Source: Crotophaga sulcirostris
Lineage: Eukaryota; Chordata; Aves; Cuculiformes; Crotophagidae
Length of the DNA stretch: 64,000 nt
Assembly (NCBI GenBank): GCA_013397455.1
Contig: VYZB01000174.1
Location: forward strand, 175,695-239,694
Direction of reading: 5' to 3'
Shown: positions 47,916 through 60,443 of the stretch, one piece after another
Position numbering within the stretch: position 1 is the stretch's first letter
Layout: every line of letters begins with the position of its first letter
Made by a program: the position numbers and the translations under genes
Notes under the pieces: model-generated
Told to the model about the DNA's origin: nothing
The model's input: the letters and a program-made list of their open reading frames with translations, nothing else
Database searches by the model: none

Positions 47916-48018
47916 GTCCTCACTTTTACTCTCTCGATTCTCTCCCCCATCCCACTGTGAGGGGAGTGAGTGAGCAGCTGTGTGGGGCTTAGTTGCCATC
48001 TAGGGTTAAACCATGACA

Positions 48019-50837
48019 ATAGATTAGGAAAAACAGCAATAAAATCAATAGAAAAGTTATTATGGAAACCAATTAAGAAAAATATGCCAGGGATTCAGAT
48101 GGTGTTGGCTGTTGACTGATGTCTCTAGTGCTTTTTGTTACAGCCCTGACTTGTGTGAGTGTTCACAAGAATATTGTGTGAAGAGATCTTCATGTAAGAA
48201 AAAATGCCTCCTGCACAGAGGAGGCTGAAAAGACAGGACCTAATGGTTCACAAGCAAGAAGAGAGAACAAAAAAAACCCAAACGAGATACTTTAGCAATC
48301 CAAGAATTCCTGAGTCAATATCCCTGAGGTCTGAACGTGCTGGTCTGTCCGTTCTGCTGATCCCAAATGAGATGTAAATGTTCTTGGCCCAAGCAAAGAT
48401 TGTTCACAGCTTTTGCTGTCTCTGCAATTCCAATGCTTTGTGGTTTTGATGGGAATCTGCTACCCTCCAGCTGTCTGTCGCTGGATTACAGCCCCTGGCT
48501 GCAGTTCTCACTGGAGCACCGGCTCTGGCGTGAGTGAGCCCGGAGCTCTGCAATGATATTTCCATGTGTGTTCAATGTCTGAGCTGCCTGGAAGCCCCAG
48601 GTCAGTCTGTCCTATTTGGGACTGCATCCTGATGAGGCTTTTGGTGATCTTCAAGTGGGTCATGAGCCTGCTTTTCCCAGGGCAAAGGGATTTGCTTTGT
48701 GCCCTTGGAGCAAGCTATCTGTGCAGTGTTAATTTTGCGGTACTGTCCCCTCACTGGATCCCAAAGCATCCCTTTTATTTCAGGAAGACACTTGTCTTCT
48801 GAAGATACCATCTTCCATGGTCCAAGCATTGAAAGGCCACACATGATGTCCCTGTAATTCTATGTGCTGGTCAGAGGAAGTGTCACCTCTGGGAAGACTG
48901 GTGCTCCAGGAGCTCCTCATGGTCTGGAGGTATTGGTGGAAAACACTGAAATGGATTAGTTTGCATGCCCACCTCTTCTCCCAGTGAGATGGCAACCAGT
49001 AACACCAGTACTACGGGCTGTGGAACACCTGTGAAGGGCAGCCTGAAAATACCTGTGGGGAAGGAGCTGAGAGGACCTCCTCTGACTGTGGTTGTGCTCA
49101 TAGGGCTTTATCTGGAGGATACGAAGAGTATCCTGCCCCTTGTCCTGAGTGGGGAATGGGCTTCTCTGTTTTTGAACTACTTTGCTCCATCCATCCATCC
49201 ATCCATCCATCCATCCATCCATCCATCCATCCCTCCATCCATAACTCACACCTTTCTGGTGCCCCAGGGCAGCTCTAATTCAGTGGCTGGTGAGGTGTTG
49301 CCTGTATAAACGGAGAGCTGGTATCTATCATTAGCATTCTCCTTGTTTCCAATTATTCCAAAACTTTGCCTTTAATTACTGATAACTCTGCCAGACCCTA
49401 CTTTTTCTGCAGGCTGGCTGGCTGCCTCCGGTCTGAAATGTGTTCGGAAAGTTTCAGCTAAAATAAATAGTTCAGCATTTTGCAAGACCGAGATTAGGAG
49501 AAAGAAAAATGTTGTGCCTCTGTTGGGTGGGGAGGGAAGCTTCCAGTTGTTTTCTACAGCTGTTTTGTTCCTTGTGCATCAGAGGGGTCCCTGAAATCTG
49601 GAGCGGGGGAAGGTCCTTGGGTTCACTGTATCAGCAACACTCGACAAGGATGGGGTTCTGTTGTTGAGCAGATCTCGTCCTTGGCTGGCAGCAAACTCGC
49701 CTCTGCTGGCCACGTGCCCATTGCAGCCTCCTCCTGGCATAGCAAGGCTGCTCCTTCCTGCAATCAGGGAATGCGGCTGCCCTGAAGTTCTTTACATTCC
49801 TGAAGTTTCTTTCCAGTCCCAGAGCAGTTTGCAATATGTGCATTCTACGGACCCAGTGCTCCTTCCCTCCCTAAGGTTCAATCCAGTAGAGGCAACATTG
49901 CTCTGGGACATGCTGGTGGGGCTGGTGGACTCAGCAGAGGACCTCCAAGAGACTAAGGCTCATCTGAAACAGCAGCTGGAGGCTGGTGGGGTATCCCAAA
50001 CCCAATCCTACACAGTTGGACCCCTACACAATACAACCAAGCCCTGGTATCCTAATCCATCTCCTGTAGTTGTAGGATGGGATCATAATGTTGTGCCATG
50101 TTGAGTACACAGCCTGTGACCCTCACTGGAGCACCTGAGTCTTCATTTGTCTCCTGTTTTACTCTATAAAATCATTTTGCTTCTCATGCTGGGACTGTTT
50201 AGCTATGTGGTTGCACCTCTGGTACCTGTGAAAAGTCTCAATCCGATTGTCCAACTTGCTTTTCCCAAGGGATGCATTTTAAAAGATTAACGAGGCATGA
50301 TCTTCCTTTGCTGGAACAGACCCCCAAAACATGAACCCTCACAATGTCCCACCAGTACTGTTGTGGAGATGGGGCAAAGGCTGCAAATCAGAGAGGTCAG
50401 TGAGAAACCCTCCATCTCCTTCTCTTCCTTCACCCTGAGCTGAAGGGCTGGTGGGGCTCCTGAATAAGCTGAGTCTGCGTTAAACTTGACTTTGACATTG
50501 CTTGGCTGTAGGGTGATGCCTCTTCCGTACCATGCTGTCTCCCACAGGATGGGACCACATTTGTACAGAGAGCTGGAAAAGGAAAAGCTGGACTTACTGC
50601 AGCCTCTTCACTCTCTAATGTGAGTTTTGAGGCTGTCCATTCTAATTCTCTACCAATGTGCCCAGATGAGTCTTGTGCCTTCCCAAGACCTTGACCAGAG
50701 GGAACTAGGATCCTGCTGCTACATTGCTTACAAAACTCTTCATTAAATTTTCTCCATTTTTTATTTCTGCTGATGTGAATCTTGCCTTGTCTTGTAGCTG
50801 AACAGCTGTTGCTGGTGGCTTTTGTGGCACATGGTAG
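48019..50837. other. Intergenic, one microsatellite, no gene recognised
   Basis: It contains the CCAT microsatellite. A plus-strand open frame of 147 codons (49661-50104) has no recognisable domain and no splice support. Confidence 0.5.
49187..49242. repeat. (CCAT)n microsatellite, 14 units
   Basis: An uninterrupted CCAT run except for one CCCT unit near the right end. Confidence 0.98.
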
Positions 50838-51032
50838 AGAGTGCAGAGAACACTGGAAGACCTTACCCAGAGAGGTGGTAGATGGCCCATTCCTGGAAAC
50901 CTTCAAGGTCAGGCTGGGTGGGACTTTGAGCAACCTGATCTGGCTGAAGATGACCCTGCTTATTGCAGGGGGGCTTGGGCTAGATGACCTTTAAAAGTCC
51001 CTTCCAACCCAAATCGTTCTATGGTTCTATGA
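50838..51032 (+). mobile_element. CR1 3' end, diverged
   Basis: GAACACTGGAAGACCTTACC, GTAGATGGCCCATTCCTGG and CAACCCAAATCGTTCTATGG are recognisable blocks. Divergence is higher than in neighbouring copies. Confidence 0.92.
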
Positions 51033-52258
51033 ATTCACCATGCTCCTGTGTTTGCATGGCACTGGAGGTTGCACGGGGATGCTGGAGGACAGGGGAAAGA
51101 CTGAGACATGCTGTGGCCATCCCTCCTGCGCCTCTGTCACAGGACCTCTCCTGTGTCACTTTTGGGTTGACCCAATGCCCTCCAACATGAGGGGCTCCTG
51201 CTCTGCAGCAGGGCGTGCAGGCAGCTGTGCAAATAATTGAGTTTCGCCTTCGGCTTGCACTGGAAAAATCAAAGGGAATTTTAAGGCTGAGTCAAACAAA
51301 GTAAATAAACAGGAGAACACCCTCCACTGAAAATGAGAGACTGGATTTTAAAAAAAGGAAATCAGATCCAAAGCAAAAAGCTGTTTTGTTTTTGTTTCTA
51401 GCCCTAACTCTGTTTTGACTTAGTGCTGCTGGTGTGAATAAGCTGTGGCAGATGTTGACTTTTCTGAACACCCTCCCCTTTTGTGTATATTTTTTTTCTT
51501 TTTCTCATCTGGACAGAGCAATTTGCCAGATTCATGAGTTCTTCTGGCCACTTAAGTCTACATTTTTCAGTGGAAAATGCAGACTGAGCCAGACTCTGTT
51601 GCATTAGGGTGCAGTGGCTCACGTAGGACACTGGTGCAGGAACAGACTCACAGTGCTCTTGTTCTCCAGATGCTGCTCTGGAAGGGTGTGCATATCCCTT
51701 TGCTCCTCTGTCATATCAACCAGCCCCTTGCTAATGTTGGCCTGAGCATCTCCATGGCCCAGGTGTTCCTGGTGGACAGCTGGATCCCACCCCAGAACCT
51801 GCTGGGACTGCCAGGCTTTGCGATTCATGTTCTTGATTAAACCTATGTCCGTACCCCATGAGGTGACAGATGTCACAGGGCCTGAGGTGCCACCTTCTCC
51901 TTCTCTTCATGACCTTGATGAAAGAGGACTTGAGAGAAGGTTGAAAAGGTGGGCCACGGTGTTTTACAATGATATTTCTGTGTTGCACAATAATAAATAT
52001 ACCTAGCTAGTCCTGCTAATTTATTAAAAGGTCTGGAAAAAACCATGGTCATTGGTTTTGCAGCTGATGTGAAGGAAGGAAGGAAGAGCATGTGGCAACA
52101 AGAAAGGTCTCCTGAAGTCTTGTCCATGGCATTTGGCCTAACATTAATTAGGACTGGGTCTTCCTTTGACTAGAGGAACAGAATCCTTAGACTTGACTCA
52201 GACTTGGCTGAGATGTGGATCTTTGGTCTTGTTTTTTTTGGAAATGAATGATTGTGAA
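51033..52258. other. Intergenic, no recognised feature
   Basis: About 1.2 kb of unique sequence. Confidence 0.5.
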
Positions 52259-52446
52259 GGTCATAGAAACACAGAATCGTTTAGGTTGGAAAGGACCTTT
52301 AGGATCCAAGTTGGACCTTTAGAGTCCAACTGTCAATCTAATAGTGCCAAGCCCACCACTGAACTGGGTCTTTAAGTGCCACATCTACACATCTTTTAAA
52401 TACCTCCAAGGATGGTGACTCAACCACTTCCCTGGGCAGCTGTTCC
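52259..52446 (-). mobile_element. CR1 fragment with internal 20-bp duplication
   Basis: The tail is GTCATAGAAACACAGAATCG. GGACCTTTAGGATCCAAGTT (52293-52312) is repeated with changes at 52313-52332. It ends after TCCCTGGGCAGCTGTTCCC. Confidence 0.9.
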
Positions 52447-53051
52447 CTTGTATCCCATCATTGGTGGCCAGAGAGAAGAGATCAGCACCTGCTCCTCCCC
52501 GCCTTGTGATGCTTTCTCGAGCTGTTTTCTGAACCAACAGAAGGGACAGAATAAACGGACACTTTCTAGTCCAGTATGGTTTCTCCAAGCTTCTACAAAT
52601 TATTTGAGTTCTCCAAGTCTGCATTTAACAGGTGCTCCAAAATGCTGATATTGAAGGAGGAAAAGCCAAGAGAATGACACTCGCTCTGCTGCCAGTGAGT
52701 GCTCACCATAACTCAGAGCAAGTTAAAGGTCTTTAGATGCAGGGTATAGTGGCAACCATATGCCAGGGAATGGAGTGAGATGGTGAAGGCTCATTTCTTG
52801 TCCCCTCCTCCTTCCTCCAGCCCTGCTGACCTGGGCTGTCCCATGATGTTTCAGACTTAACGGGAAAAGTGAAGTGATGGGAAATGTCAAAAAAGAGCAG
52901 GACAGCAGCAGAGGGGCCTTGGCTGGTAGGAGGCAATCTGGTGGAAAGCTTGAAACTGAAACCACATCTGGAGAGGACTTTGCCAGCACAGCCAAGAATG
53001 TAAGGTGTGGGGCAAGGAGGGGATGGGAAAAAGTCACCAGTCTGTTGGATA
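52447..53051. other. Intergenic spacer
   Basis: Unique sequence with no recognised feature. Confidence 0.45.
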
Positions 53052-53230
53052 TAGAATCATAGAATGGTTTGGGTTGGAAAGGTCCTTAAAGCCCATCCAG
53101 TTCCAATCCTCCCTAGCATGGGCAGGGACACCTCCCACTGTATCAGGTTCCTCAAAGCTTTATCCGACGTGGCCTTGAACACCTCCAGGGATGGGGCAGC
53201 CACCACTTCTCTGGGCAACCTGTTCCATAT
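53052..53230 (-). mobile_element. CR1 copy, 5'-truncated, tail intact
   Basis: ATAGAATCATAGAATGGTTT through CTCTGGGCAACCTGTTCCAT. Confidence 0.96.
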
Positions 53231-54924
53231 AGTTCTGACAGAGAGGGAAACTGAGGCAAGGTGTCCTGACTTGCTGGGTGGTTTTTGCTGGGTATTTTCC
53301 TTCTTCTCCAAAGTATTGCTTGGTCAGGATGTTCCCGGGGAAATCTCCCTCTTAGGTTCTGGGATGGAGCTTGCTGCAGGGTTAGCAAGAACCCACAGGG
53401 ATTTAAATAAACCCCATGCACTCCAGCAAGAGCAGTGTAAGCAGTTTCATAGCTCTGAGAGTTCTCAGCAGGAACTGCACAAGGTAGATGTGGCACGGTT
53501 TGCTTTCCAGGACCTCTCCTTGGGCAAACTAACAAAGGTTTGGGGCAGTGTGAGCAGGTGACTCTTCACCTGCAGAAGAAAATGACCCAGATGCATGGCT
53601 GAGATTTTTCTTGCATACAACTGGATCAGAGTATGCCCTCACAGCCCAAGTATATCTGGGCTCTTGTTCCACGCCGCTGGGTAAACAGGATGTTGATATA
53701 ATTAGCTTTCCTGTCATCAACCCTAGAGTAGCTGTAGAGTGGAAAAAAGCCTCTTGGCAGGGTTGGGCCATGTTGTTATGGAAAGATCCAGTGTCTGATT
53801 TCAGCCCCCTCATTCTTTCTCCTTCCAAACTGCAGGTGGGAGGTCCCAGAGGTCTCCTGCTTCACCTCTTTAACACTTTGCCGTCTTCTCTATCTCCATT
53901 CAAACACATGAGGTGGGGGAGAAGGTTACTGGAGCTTGGCACAGCTTAAAAAAATGGCTTGGGACATGATTTCTGAGAGGGAGGGTGCCCTGTGGAGAGC
54001 ATCGTTGCCATGTGATGCTCTTCTTCCAGCCTCTGCTGCAGAGAAGGTGGATGCTTGTGGGACAGAGGACACCTGCCCACCCATTGCCAAGGATTTTTAT
54101 GGGGATACAGGGATAGTGAGAACCAGGTGCCATCTCAAAATACCCCCGATTAGGGAAGGGAAGTCTGTGTGTCCTAGAGGAAATGAGATGTGCTTTCTCC
54201 CATAGAGGCAAAAGACGCAAAACTGTTGGTGTGATGACTGCTGCAAATGCAACAAGAATCATTTAAAACTGAAACAAAACAGCAAAACTGAACCAAAAAA
54301 TACCCTTCCCCCATAATATTGTGTTTTAAGAGGATGCAAAATGGGAATTTTACAGAACATCAACATTTCCCCAGCTCGCCAGCTGGGAAAGGGAATGTAT
54401 CCTGCTGAGACAGATACACACTTATACATTCTGTAATTGCTTTTGAGAAGGAAGACAAGTTTGTCCAAATATTCCTGACTGGCTGAAGCCCGGAGGCAGT
54501 GGGCAGAGCCCTGTGCTGGGAGGGGTTGCAGAGGCATGGGTATGTGTGCACGGCTTCCCAGTTATGTCCCTGGTTTGTGACTGGACTATGGTGGGGAAGG
54601 CACAAAACCAAGCGAGATGAAAGCTCCTGGGTGGCGCAGAAACTCCCTTTGGGCCAGGAAGAAATGTCCCACACCTTGACACAAGACTGCGTTGAGGCTG
54701 ATTGGTTTTTAGCCCTGTAGGGCTTGTATAGCAAGCAGGGCATGGTGGGGAAGGGGCTGATGTGACCCAGGATGTCCTCTGGATGTGGAGTGGGGAGGCT
54801 GGGACCCTGAGTGGGCTCTGAGGTCTCCCAGTTTTTATATGGAGATTGAGTTTCAAAGGATTTACTATCCTCAGACCTGCTCCTAACATGACTTCTCCTT
54901 GTAGGAGCAGCGTGTTGCTATAAG
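53231..54924. other. Intergenic, no recognised feature
   Basis: About 1.7 kb of unique sequence. Confidence 0.5.
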
Positions 54925-55096
54925 CATGGTTCCCCAGGGAGGTAGTGAAGGCCCCATCCCTGGAAAAATTCAAGGTCAGGATGGATGGGGCTCTGAGCAA
55001 CCTGGTCTGGTTAAAGATGTCTCTGCTTCTGCAGGGGGGCTGGACTGGATGACCTGTAAAGGTTTCTTCCAACCGAAAGCATTCTATGATTCTGTG
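54925..55096 (+). mobile_element. CR1 3' end with tail
   Basis: CATGGTTCCCCAGGGAGGTA through GATGACCTGTAAAGGTTTCT to GCATTCTATGATTCTGTG. Confidence 0.93.
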
Positions 55097-57446
55097 TCTT
55101 GCCTGGTTAGGGTTGTGCAATGCTGGTGTAAGCACATTTCTTCCTGGGCAGTGACATCTTCACGAGGAGAACCATAGTGCTAAATTGATACATCTCTTGG
55201 CCTGCCTGTGTAGTGAAGAGAGTCGTGCTCAAGCCCATGATGCACCATCCCCCCTTGCTGACATGTAAATGTGCCATTGGGCCAAACTTCAGCCAGGCTC
55301 TGGGTCCTCCAGACCTTGGGGCATTAATGGTGTCCTAGGTCTTGCTCACCCAGGCTGTAGGGCAGAGGTTGAAGCAGGGGTGACTGACCAACACAGTCTG
55401 TCCATCGCGCTGTTCTGCCCTCGTTTCACCCACAGCACAATGGAAATAGTGTGGGTTGTGCTTTGGTTCTGCAGGAGCCTGCATTGTGCTTGCTTTTGCC
55501 TGGCAGCTCAGGCAGAACTTTGTCTGTGGTTCAACCCTGCCTTGAGTCCTTTCTCAAAACACGAGGAGCCAGTTGACCTTGACAATTCAGTTCTCTCTCT
55601 CCTTATTTTCTTTGCAGAGACATCCCTCAGGGTTTTCCCAAGCTAGATTAAAACCAGAACCCCCTTGGATTACAAAATACAGCTGCAGTCACATCTTTTT
55701 CCTATGCTATTTTCCTCATCCGTCCCCTACCAACTCTCCTCAGTGCAGGCAGACCAGCTGGAGCCACTGGCACTAAAAAGGCACCCAGGACACTGCAGCC
55801 ACCCACTGGCTTCCAGCCAGCCAGCCAAGAAACCTGAGCTGGGCTCAGGAGCTGTGGGAGAGAAGCAACAGCCAAATATTTGGAGGTTCAGGCTGGGTTG
55901 ACCAGGACATCCCTGAAGGAGGGTTTGAAGCACTGCAGAGGGTGACCCAGATGCACGTAGCTCTTGGCAAACCTGATTTTCCAACTCCTGCATTGCCAAC
56001 AGAAGTTTGTGTCCCAGTGGCTCTTCCATCTCTCTCAGAGGTGAAAATCTCCTGGGAAACCCCAGCTACAACCACATCCTGAGCTGCTTCAGGTAAAATC
56101 TGGTGTCTCACCATCATCAACATGTCCTTCTGAAAATGAGAGGTGTTAGTGTGTGCAGTCTAGTAGTGGGTAGTTTTCTCCTGATGACCAAATTCCTTAT
56201 GTATTTGGTGGCCAAGCATCTTGCGGCTTTCCCATATGGAGTCAAGATGTTCTAAGGCCCCCACTACTGGTGGCTGCAAGCAGGGAGGAGGGCGAACCAT
56301 CTCAACTCACAATGATACCTGTGAAAGAAGGGGAGGGAGGTGGAAGGAAGCTTGTAGCCAAATAAGTAGGTCTCAGTGGGATGGTGACCATTGTCTCAGA
56401 TGGTGGCTTTACCCCTTCCCAGTGCTTTTGTCCTTGGAGTATGAAGTCACAACTCATCTTGATGCCATGAAGACTTCTGGGACAGCTTGCAGTGCCACAG
56501 CATTTGCTTTGTGAATCAGTAAGAGAGTTTTGCTCACTGTAAGGTCTCCACTGCTGTCCCGTATAGCCAAGGTCTTGTGAAGGACTGACCAGCCCCTTGG
56601 CAGTAATGTCACAACCCACGGACCTTCCTGCCGACACGGATGCTTCACGTTGTTGCTTGCATGGAAACTGACCTTTCCTAAAGCTGAATATAGAAACAGT
56701 TTTCAGTGTAAATGCATAAAAAGAAGACTGCCTTCCTTCCTTGGGTGGGGCTCTTTCCCCTTGAGCCACATGCCTTTGTTTGCTCATGGGTAGTAATGTT
56801 CAGAAGAGATAATGTCCCCAAAGCCATCGGTTGGCGTCAGAGCAGAATAGTTTCCCGGCTGGAGTGCAGTAAAAACAGGCATAAAATGTCAGGATTTCTA
56901 AGCTCCTTAACTTCCAGTTGCATTACCCACTAATTAGATGATTTCCACACTTCAAAGGGTGTTAGAAAATGACGCAGACTTGAGGTCTGCAGAGGTCTTG
57001 TGGACTAAGGTAGCACTGCTTGCTTGAGGGTCTTGAATAATTCATTGAGCAGACACTATGCAAGCCATCCTGCACCAAGGAGCACCGTGGGCAGTTATCC
57101 TCCAGCTTTTGAGATCCAGGCTGAGCAACTCTCGTTGTCTCAGAGTACCTTAAATATGTGTAAAGGACAACATCTGCAGTGATGCCAGGCAGGAGAGAGG
57201 GGGGATCTGGGAAGACTTACACAGGACACGAGCTGACACTTGCTAGTGGCAGAGGTGGAAAGAGCTCCTGTGGATGAGGCCTCTTATGGCTTCCAGCAGT
57301 GGCAGAGCCTCCTCAGGCGGAACCGTCCTTGCCCATAGCTCTGAGCTACGTTTTGTGATGTGGTCAGAAGTATGGATGCACCTGCACATCCGTCCTAAAA
57401 GACAATTATCCTATTCCCCTCAAGCCTCAGGGTTTGCTAACTTAGA
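55097..57446. other. Intergenic, no recognised feature
   Basis: About 2.3 kb. A CR1-like scrap near 57118-57150 is too short to call. Confidence 0.5.
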
Positions 57447-57545
57447 TTCATAGGATTATTAAGGTTGGAAAAGACCTGTAAGATCATCCAGTCCAACTGT
57501 CAGTGTGACACCACCGTGCCTACTCAAACTAAACCTGCCCCACTG
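57447..57545 (-). mobile_element. CR1 3' fragment, about 100 bp
   Basis: ATTCATAGGATTATTAAGGT and AGATCATCCAGTCCAACTGT match the subfamily at 12104-12495. Confidence 0.88.
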
Positions 57546-59236
57546 CCAACATGTGGCTGCTTGGTGCTCATAACCCAACAATTATGGTTTGAGCCATCTG
57601 CCACTTTTGGGAACTTAATCCCAAAGCCAGGCAGGCTTACATTGCAAACCCTGAACTAACATCAGCGTCCTGTGAAACCCCAGGGGCACCTGCAAGCTAT
57701 ACCAAGGCTGACTGGTGACAGGAGCATGACCCTGGTTCAGCTTTGGGTGGAAACCAGCCAAGTCACAGTGCTTGTGATTGCACCCGCAGGGCAAGACACC
57801 TTTCTTCTGGCTGGTGTCCCTTGGCTTCTCCTCGTGTTTCCAGACCCCTTGGGCCACACATCTGTTGGTCATAGAGCAGACCAAGCAGCTGGATTTTACA
57901 ACACTTCGGATGCCAGAGCAGAAAAAAAAAAACCTTAATGGGTTCTTGAGAAGATTCATGACCAGAGGGGCTGGTAGACTGAGTCAGAGTGTGACTTGAT
58001 GGATGCATCTCTCCCACTGTGTCCTCACCTTGCAACGTAGCCAGCCCAAGCCACTATCTACCAACCTTCTGCAGTCATAGAGTGGGGTCCTCAAGAAAGG
58101 GGAGAAAAGGAGAATGTGCCACCAAGCAAAGCCCCAGAGGGATGCTGGCAGTGGACAGGATGCAAACTCTCCTTGCGGAGTTGCATTTGCTACCGGAGGA
58201 AAAAGTCTTCCTGAGCTCAGCCGGTGATTGGCTTTCTCTGCCCTGAAACATAAGGGCTGTGAGGCACTGCAGCTGCCTCTGAGCTGGAGTGACAGCAGAT
58301 GTTGCTTGTGGAGATGTCAAAATATTTAATCCTTTTTGGAAATTATTATGCCTGGTGTCATTGCAAAGGTGGAGATCAAAAGAGCACAATAAATGCATCA
58401 AAATAAAACCGGAGATGAAGGGAAGCTGCTAGCAGAGGATAATTATCAAACAAAGCATAGAGATCTTTTCATCTTTGGAAATTCCCTGTATTGTAAAAAG
58501 AAAGTCACCAGGTGGAAGTCAGGGGCCACTGTATTTCTCACAGCAGCTCTGGTGCCTCCAGCAGAGCCTCGCTCTTTCCCCTTGGGAAAGAAAGTAACTC
58601 CCTCGTCCTGCAGGCCGTGAAAAGCAGTGATGGGATTTGGAATATGACTTAAAAATCCCAGCAGGAGAATTTATACTTTAGGGTTCCTGAAATACAACTG
58701 ATCTTTTTCCTTATTGATTCCCTTTGTGTGAAGTTTGTATTTCCTTGCTAGGCTGGAGGAGTCTGCAGGGCTCTCCTTGCTGATGGTGGCTTTTCCCATG
58801 CTTGCTTGATCATGTCTCTCTGCTGCCAACATGCCCATTTAATCCCCAAATTATTTCCCCTGGATGAGGTGTGCTGGCACCACTTGCACAGATGTTTTGT
58901 ATTGGGTATGGAGCAAGACTATGCCAAACAGTGCCCACGCCTGCTTTAATTCCAGAACATCCTTCTGGCCTGAGCAGACACTGCAAAACCCACTTTTCTC
59001 AAGGATACAGACTTGGATTCAACTGCTTCCCTACTGGACAGGTTCTCACCTGCACTGGAAGTGGGGTAGAAAGCCAGTGGATTCTACACTAGCATCTTTC
59101 CTCTTCAATGTTGACCTGAGTCCTCTGGTTTTAGGTAAGTGAAAGATTTTACTAACTTTAATTTTTCTCTGCTGGTTGCGGGTTTCTTCTTAGCCATCAT
59201 GGAGAGGAACAATAAAATCACAGAGAACAATAAAAT
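57546..59236. other. Intergenic, no recognised feature
   Basis: About 1.7 kb of unique sequence; an A run lies at about 57924-57933. Confidence 0.5.
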
Positions 59237-59622
59237 CAGCTGAGAGAGTTGGGGTTGTTCAGCCTTGAAAAGAAAAGGATCTGGGAAGACCTTAGAGCAA
59301 CCTTCCAGTACTGAAAGGGGCTCCAGGAAAGCTGGGGAGGAACTCTTGATCAGGGAGTGCAGGGATAGGATGAGGAGGAATGGTCTTAAGCAGAAAGAGT
59401 GGAGATTCAGATGAGATTTTAGGAAGAAATGTTTTCCTGTGAGGTTGGTGAGGCCCTGGCACAGGTTGCCCAGAGAAGTGGTGGCTGCCCCATCCCTGGA
59501 GGTGTTGAAGGCCAGGTTGGATGGGGCTTTGAGCCCCCTGATCCAGTGGGAGGTGTCCCTGCCCATGGCAGGGGGTTGGAACTGGATGATCTTTAAGGTT
59601 CCTTCCAATCCAAATCATTCGT
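59237..59622 (+). mobile_element. CR1 copy, about 385 bp with 3' end
   Basis: From AGCTGAGAGAGTTGGGGTTG to CAATCCAAATCATTCGTTAT; the tail is degraded. Confidence 0.96.
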
Positions 59623-59959
59623 TATGAAGTCTAAAGTAGATTTTGATGCTGAGTGCTAAGTCTGGATCTGCCCCTGTGTGTCCTGAGTGAGGGATCCCAG
59701 GAAGAAAAACACATCCTCAATCTGTGCTATTCTGTGCATATTCCCTCTTTTTCGTATTAAAATAATTTGTCCCCTTTTCCAAGGGATGTGGCCATTTTCT
59801 CTGCTACTCATGGCAGCATTGTAGCAGAGGACTGAGATGGGCTGTTTGTGTAAGGTGGTGCACATCAGTTCAGAAAAACATCTCATAGGATAAACAGCCT
59901 CTATCTGCCTCGACAGGCGTGTTTGGGATGGGAACTGTGCTTTGCAGAGGAAACGTACA
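59623..59959. other. Spacer between two opposed CR1 copies
   Basis: Unique sequence of about 340 bp. The flanking copies have their 3' ends facing each other across it. Confidence 0.5.
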
Positions 59960-60443
59960 TCACAGAGTCATAGAATGGTTTGGGTTGGAAGGGACCTCAA
60001 AGCCCATCCTGCCCATCCCTGCCATGGGCAGGGACACCTCCCACCAGACCAGGCTGCTTAAGGTTTCATCCAGCCTGGCTTTGAATGCCTCCAGGGATGG
60101 GACATCCAAAACTTCCCTGGGCAACCTGTTCCAGTTCCTCACCACCCTCATCATGAAGAATTTCTTCCCAATGTCTAAAGTAAATCTTCCCCCTTCCAAT
60201 TTAAAGCCATTACCCATTGTGCTATCACTACAAGCCCTTGTAAAAAGTCCCTCCCCAACTTTCCTGGAGCCCTTTCAGTACTGGAAGGCTGCTCTGAGGT
60301 CTCCCCAGAGCCTTCTCTTCTCCAGGCTGAACAACTCCAGCTGTCTCAGCCTGTCCTCATAGCAGAGATGCTCCAGCCCTTGGATCATCTTTTTTGCCCT
60401 CTTCTGTACCTGTTCCAACAATGCCATATCCTTCCTATTATGC
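59960..60443 (-). mobile_element. CR1 copy, about 480 bp
   Basis: From TCACAGAGTCATAGAATGGT to ATGCCATATCCTTCCTATTA. A small gap removes the CAGTTCCAAC block near 60008. Confidence 0.96.

Larger units (their letters stand above)
47637..48018 (+). mobile_element. Solo ERV LTR, right part
   Basis: The LTR resumes at TGATGTCATGCTCTGCGATA and ends GGGTTAAACCATGACA; the TG...CA ends are those expected of an LTR. The region includes a TATA-like box, a GTTAAA element in place of the usual polyadenylation signal, and a 51-bp internal duplication. No clear target-site duplication flanks the whole LTR. Confidence 0.85.

Noticed and set aside
48956..49249. MDGWMDGW repeat peptide on minus
   Set aside because: Translation of the (CCAT)n microsatellite.
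49661..50104. 147-codon open frame on plus with an LWDMLVGLVDSAEDLQETKA segment
   Set aside because: Single, unspliced and without recognised homology or promoter. Kept only as a note because part of it looks amphipathic.
57118..57150. CR1-like AGGCTGAGCAACTCTC block
   Set aside because: About 30 bases only, without neighbouring CR1 blocks.
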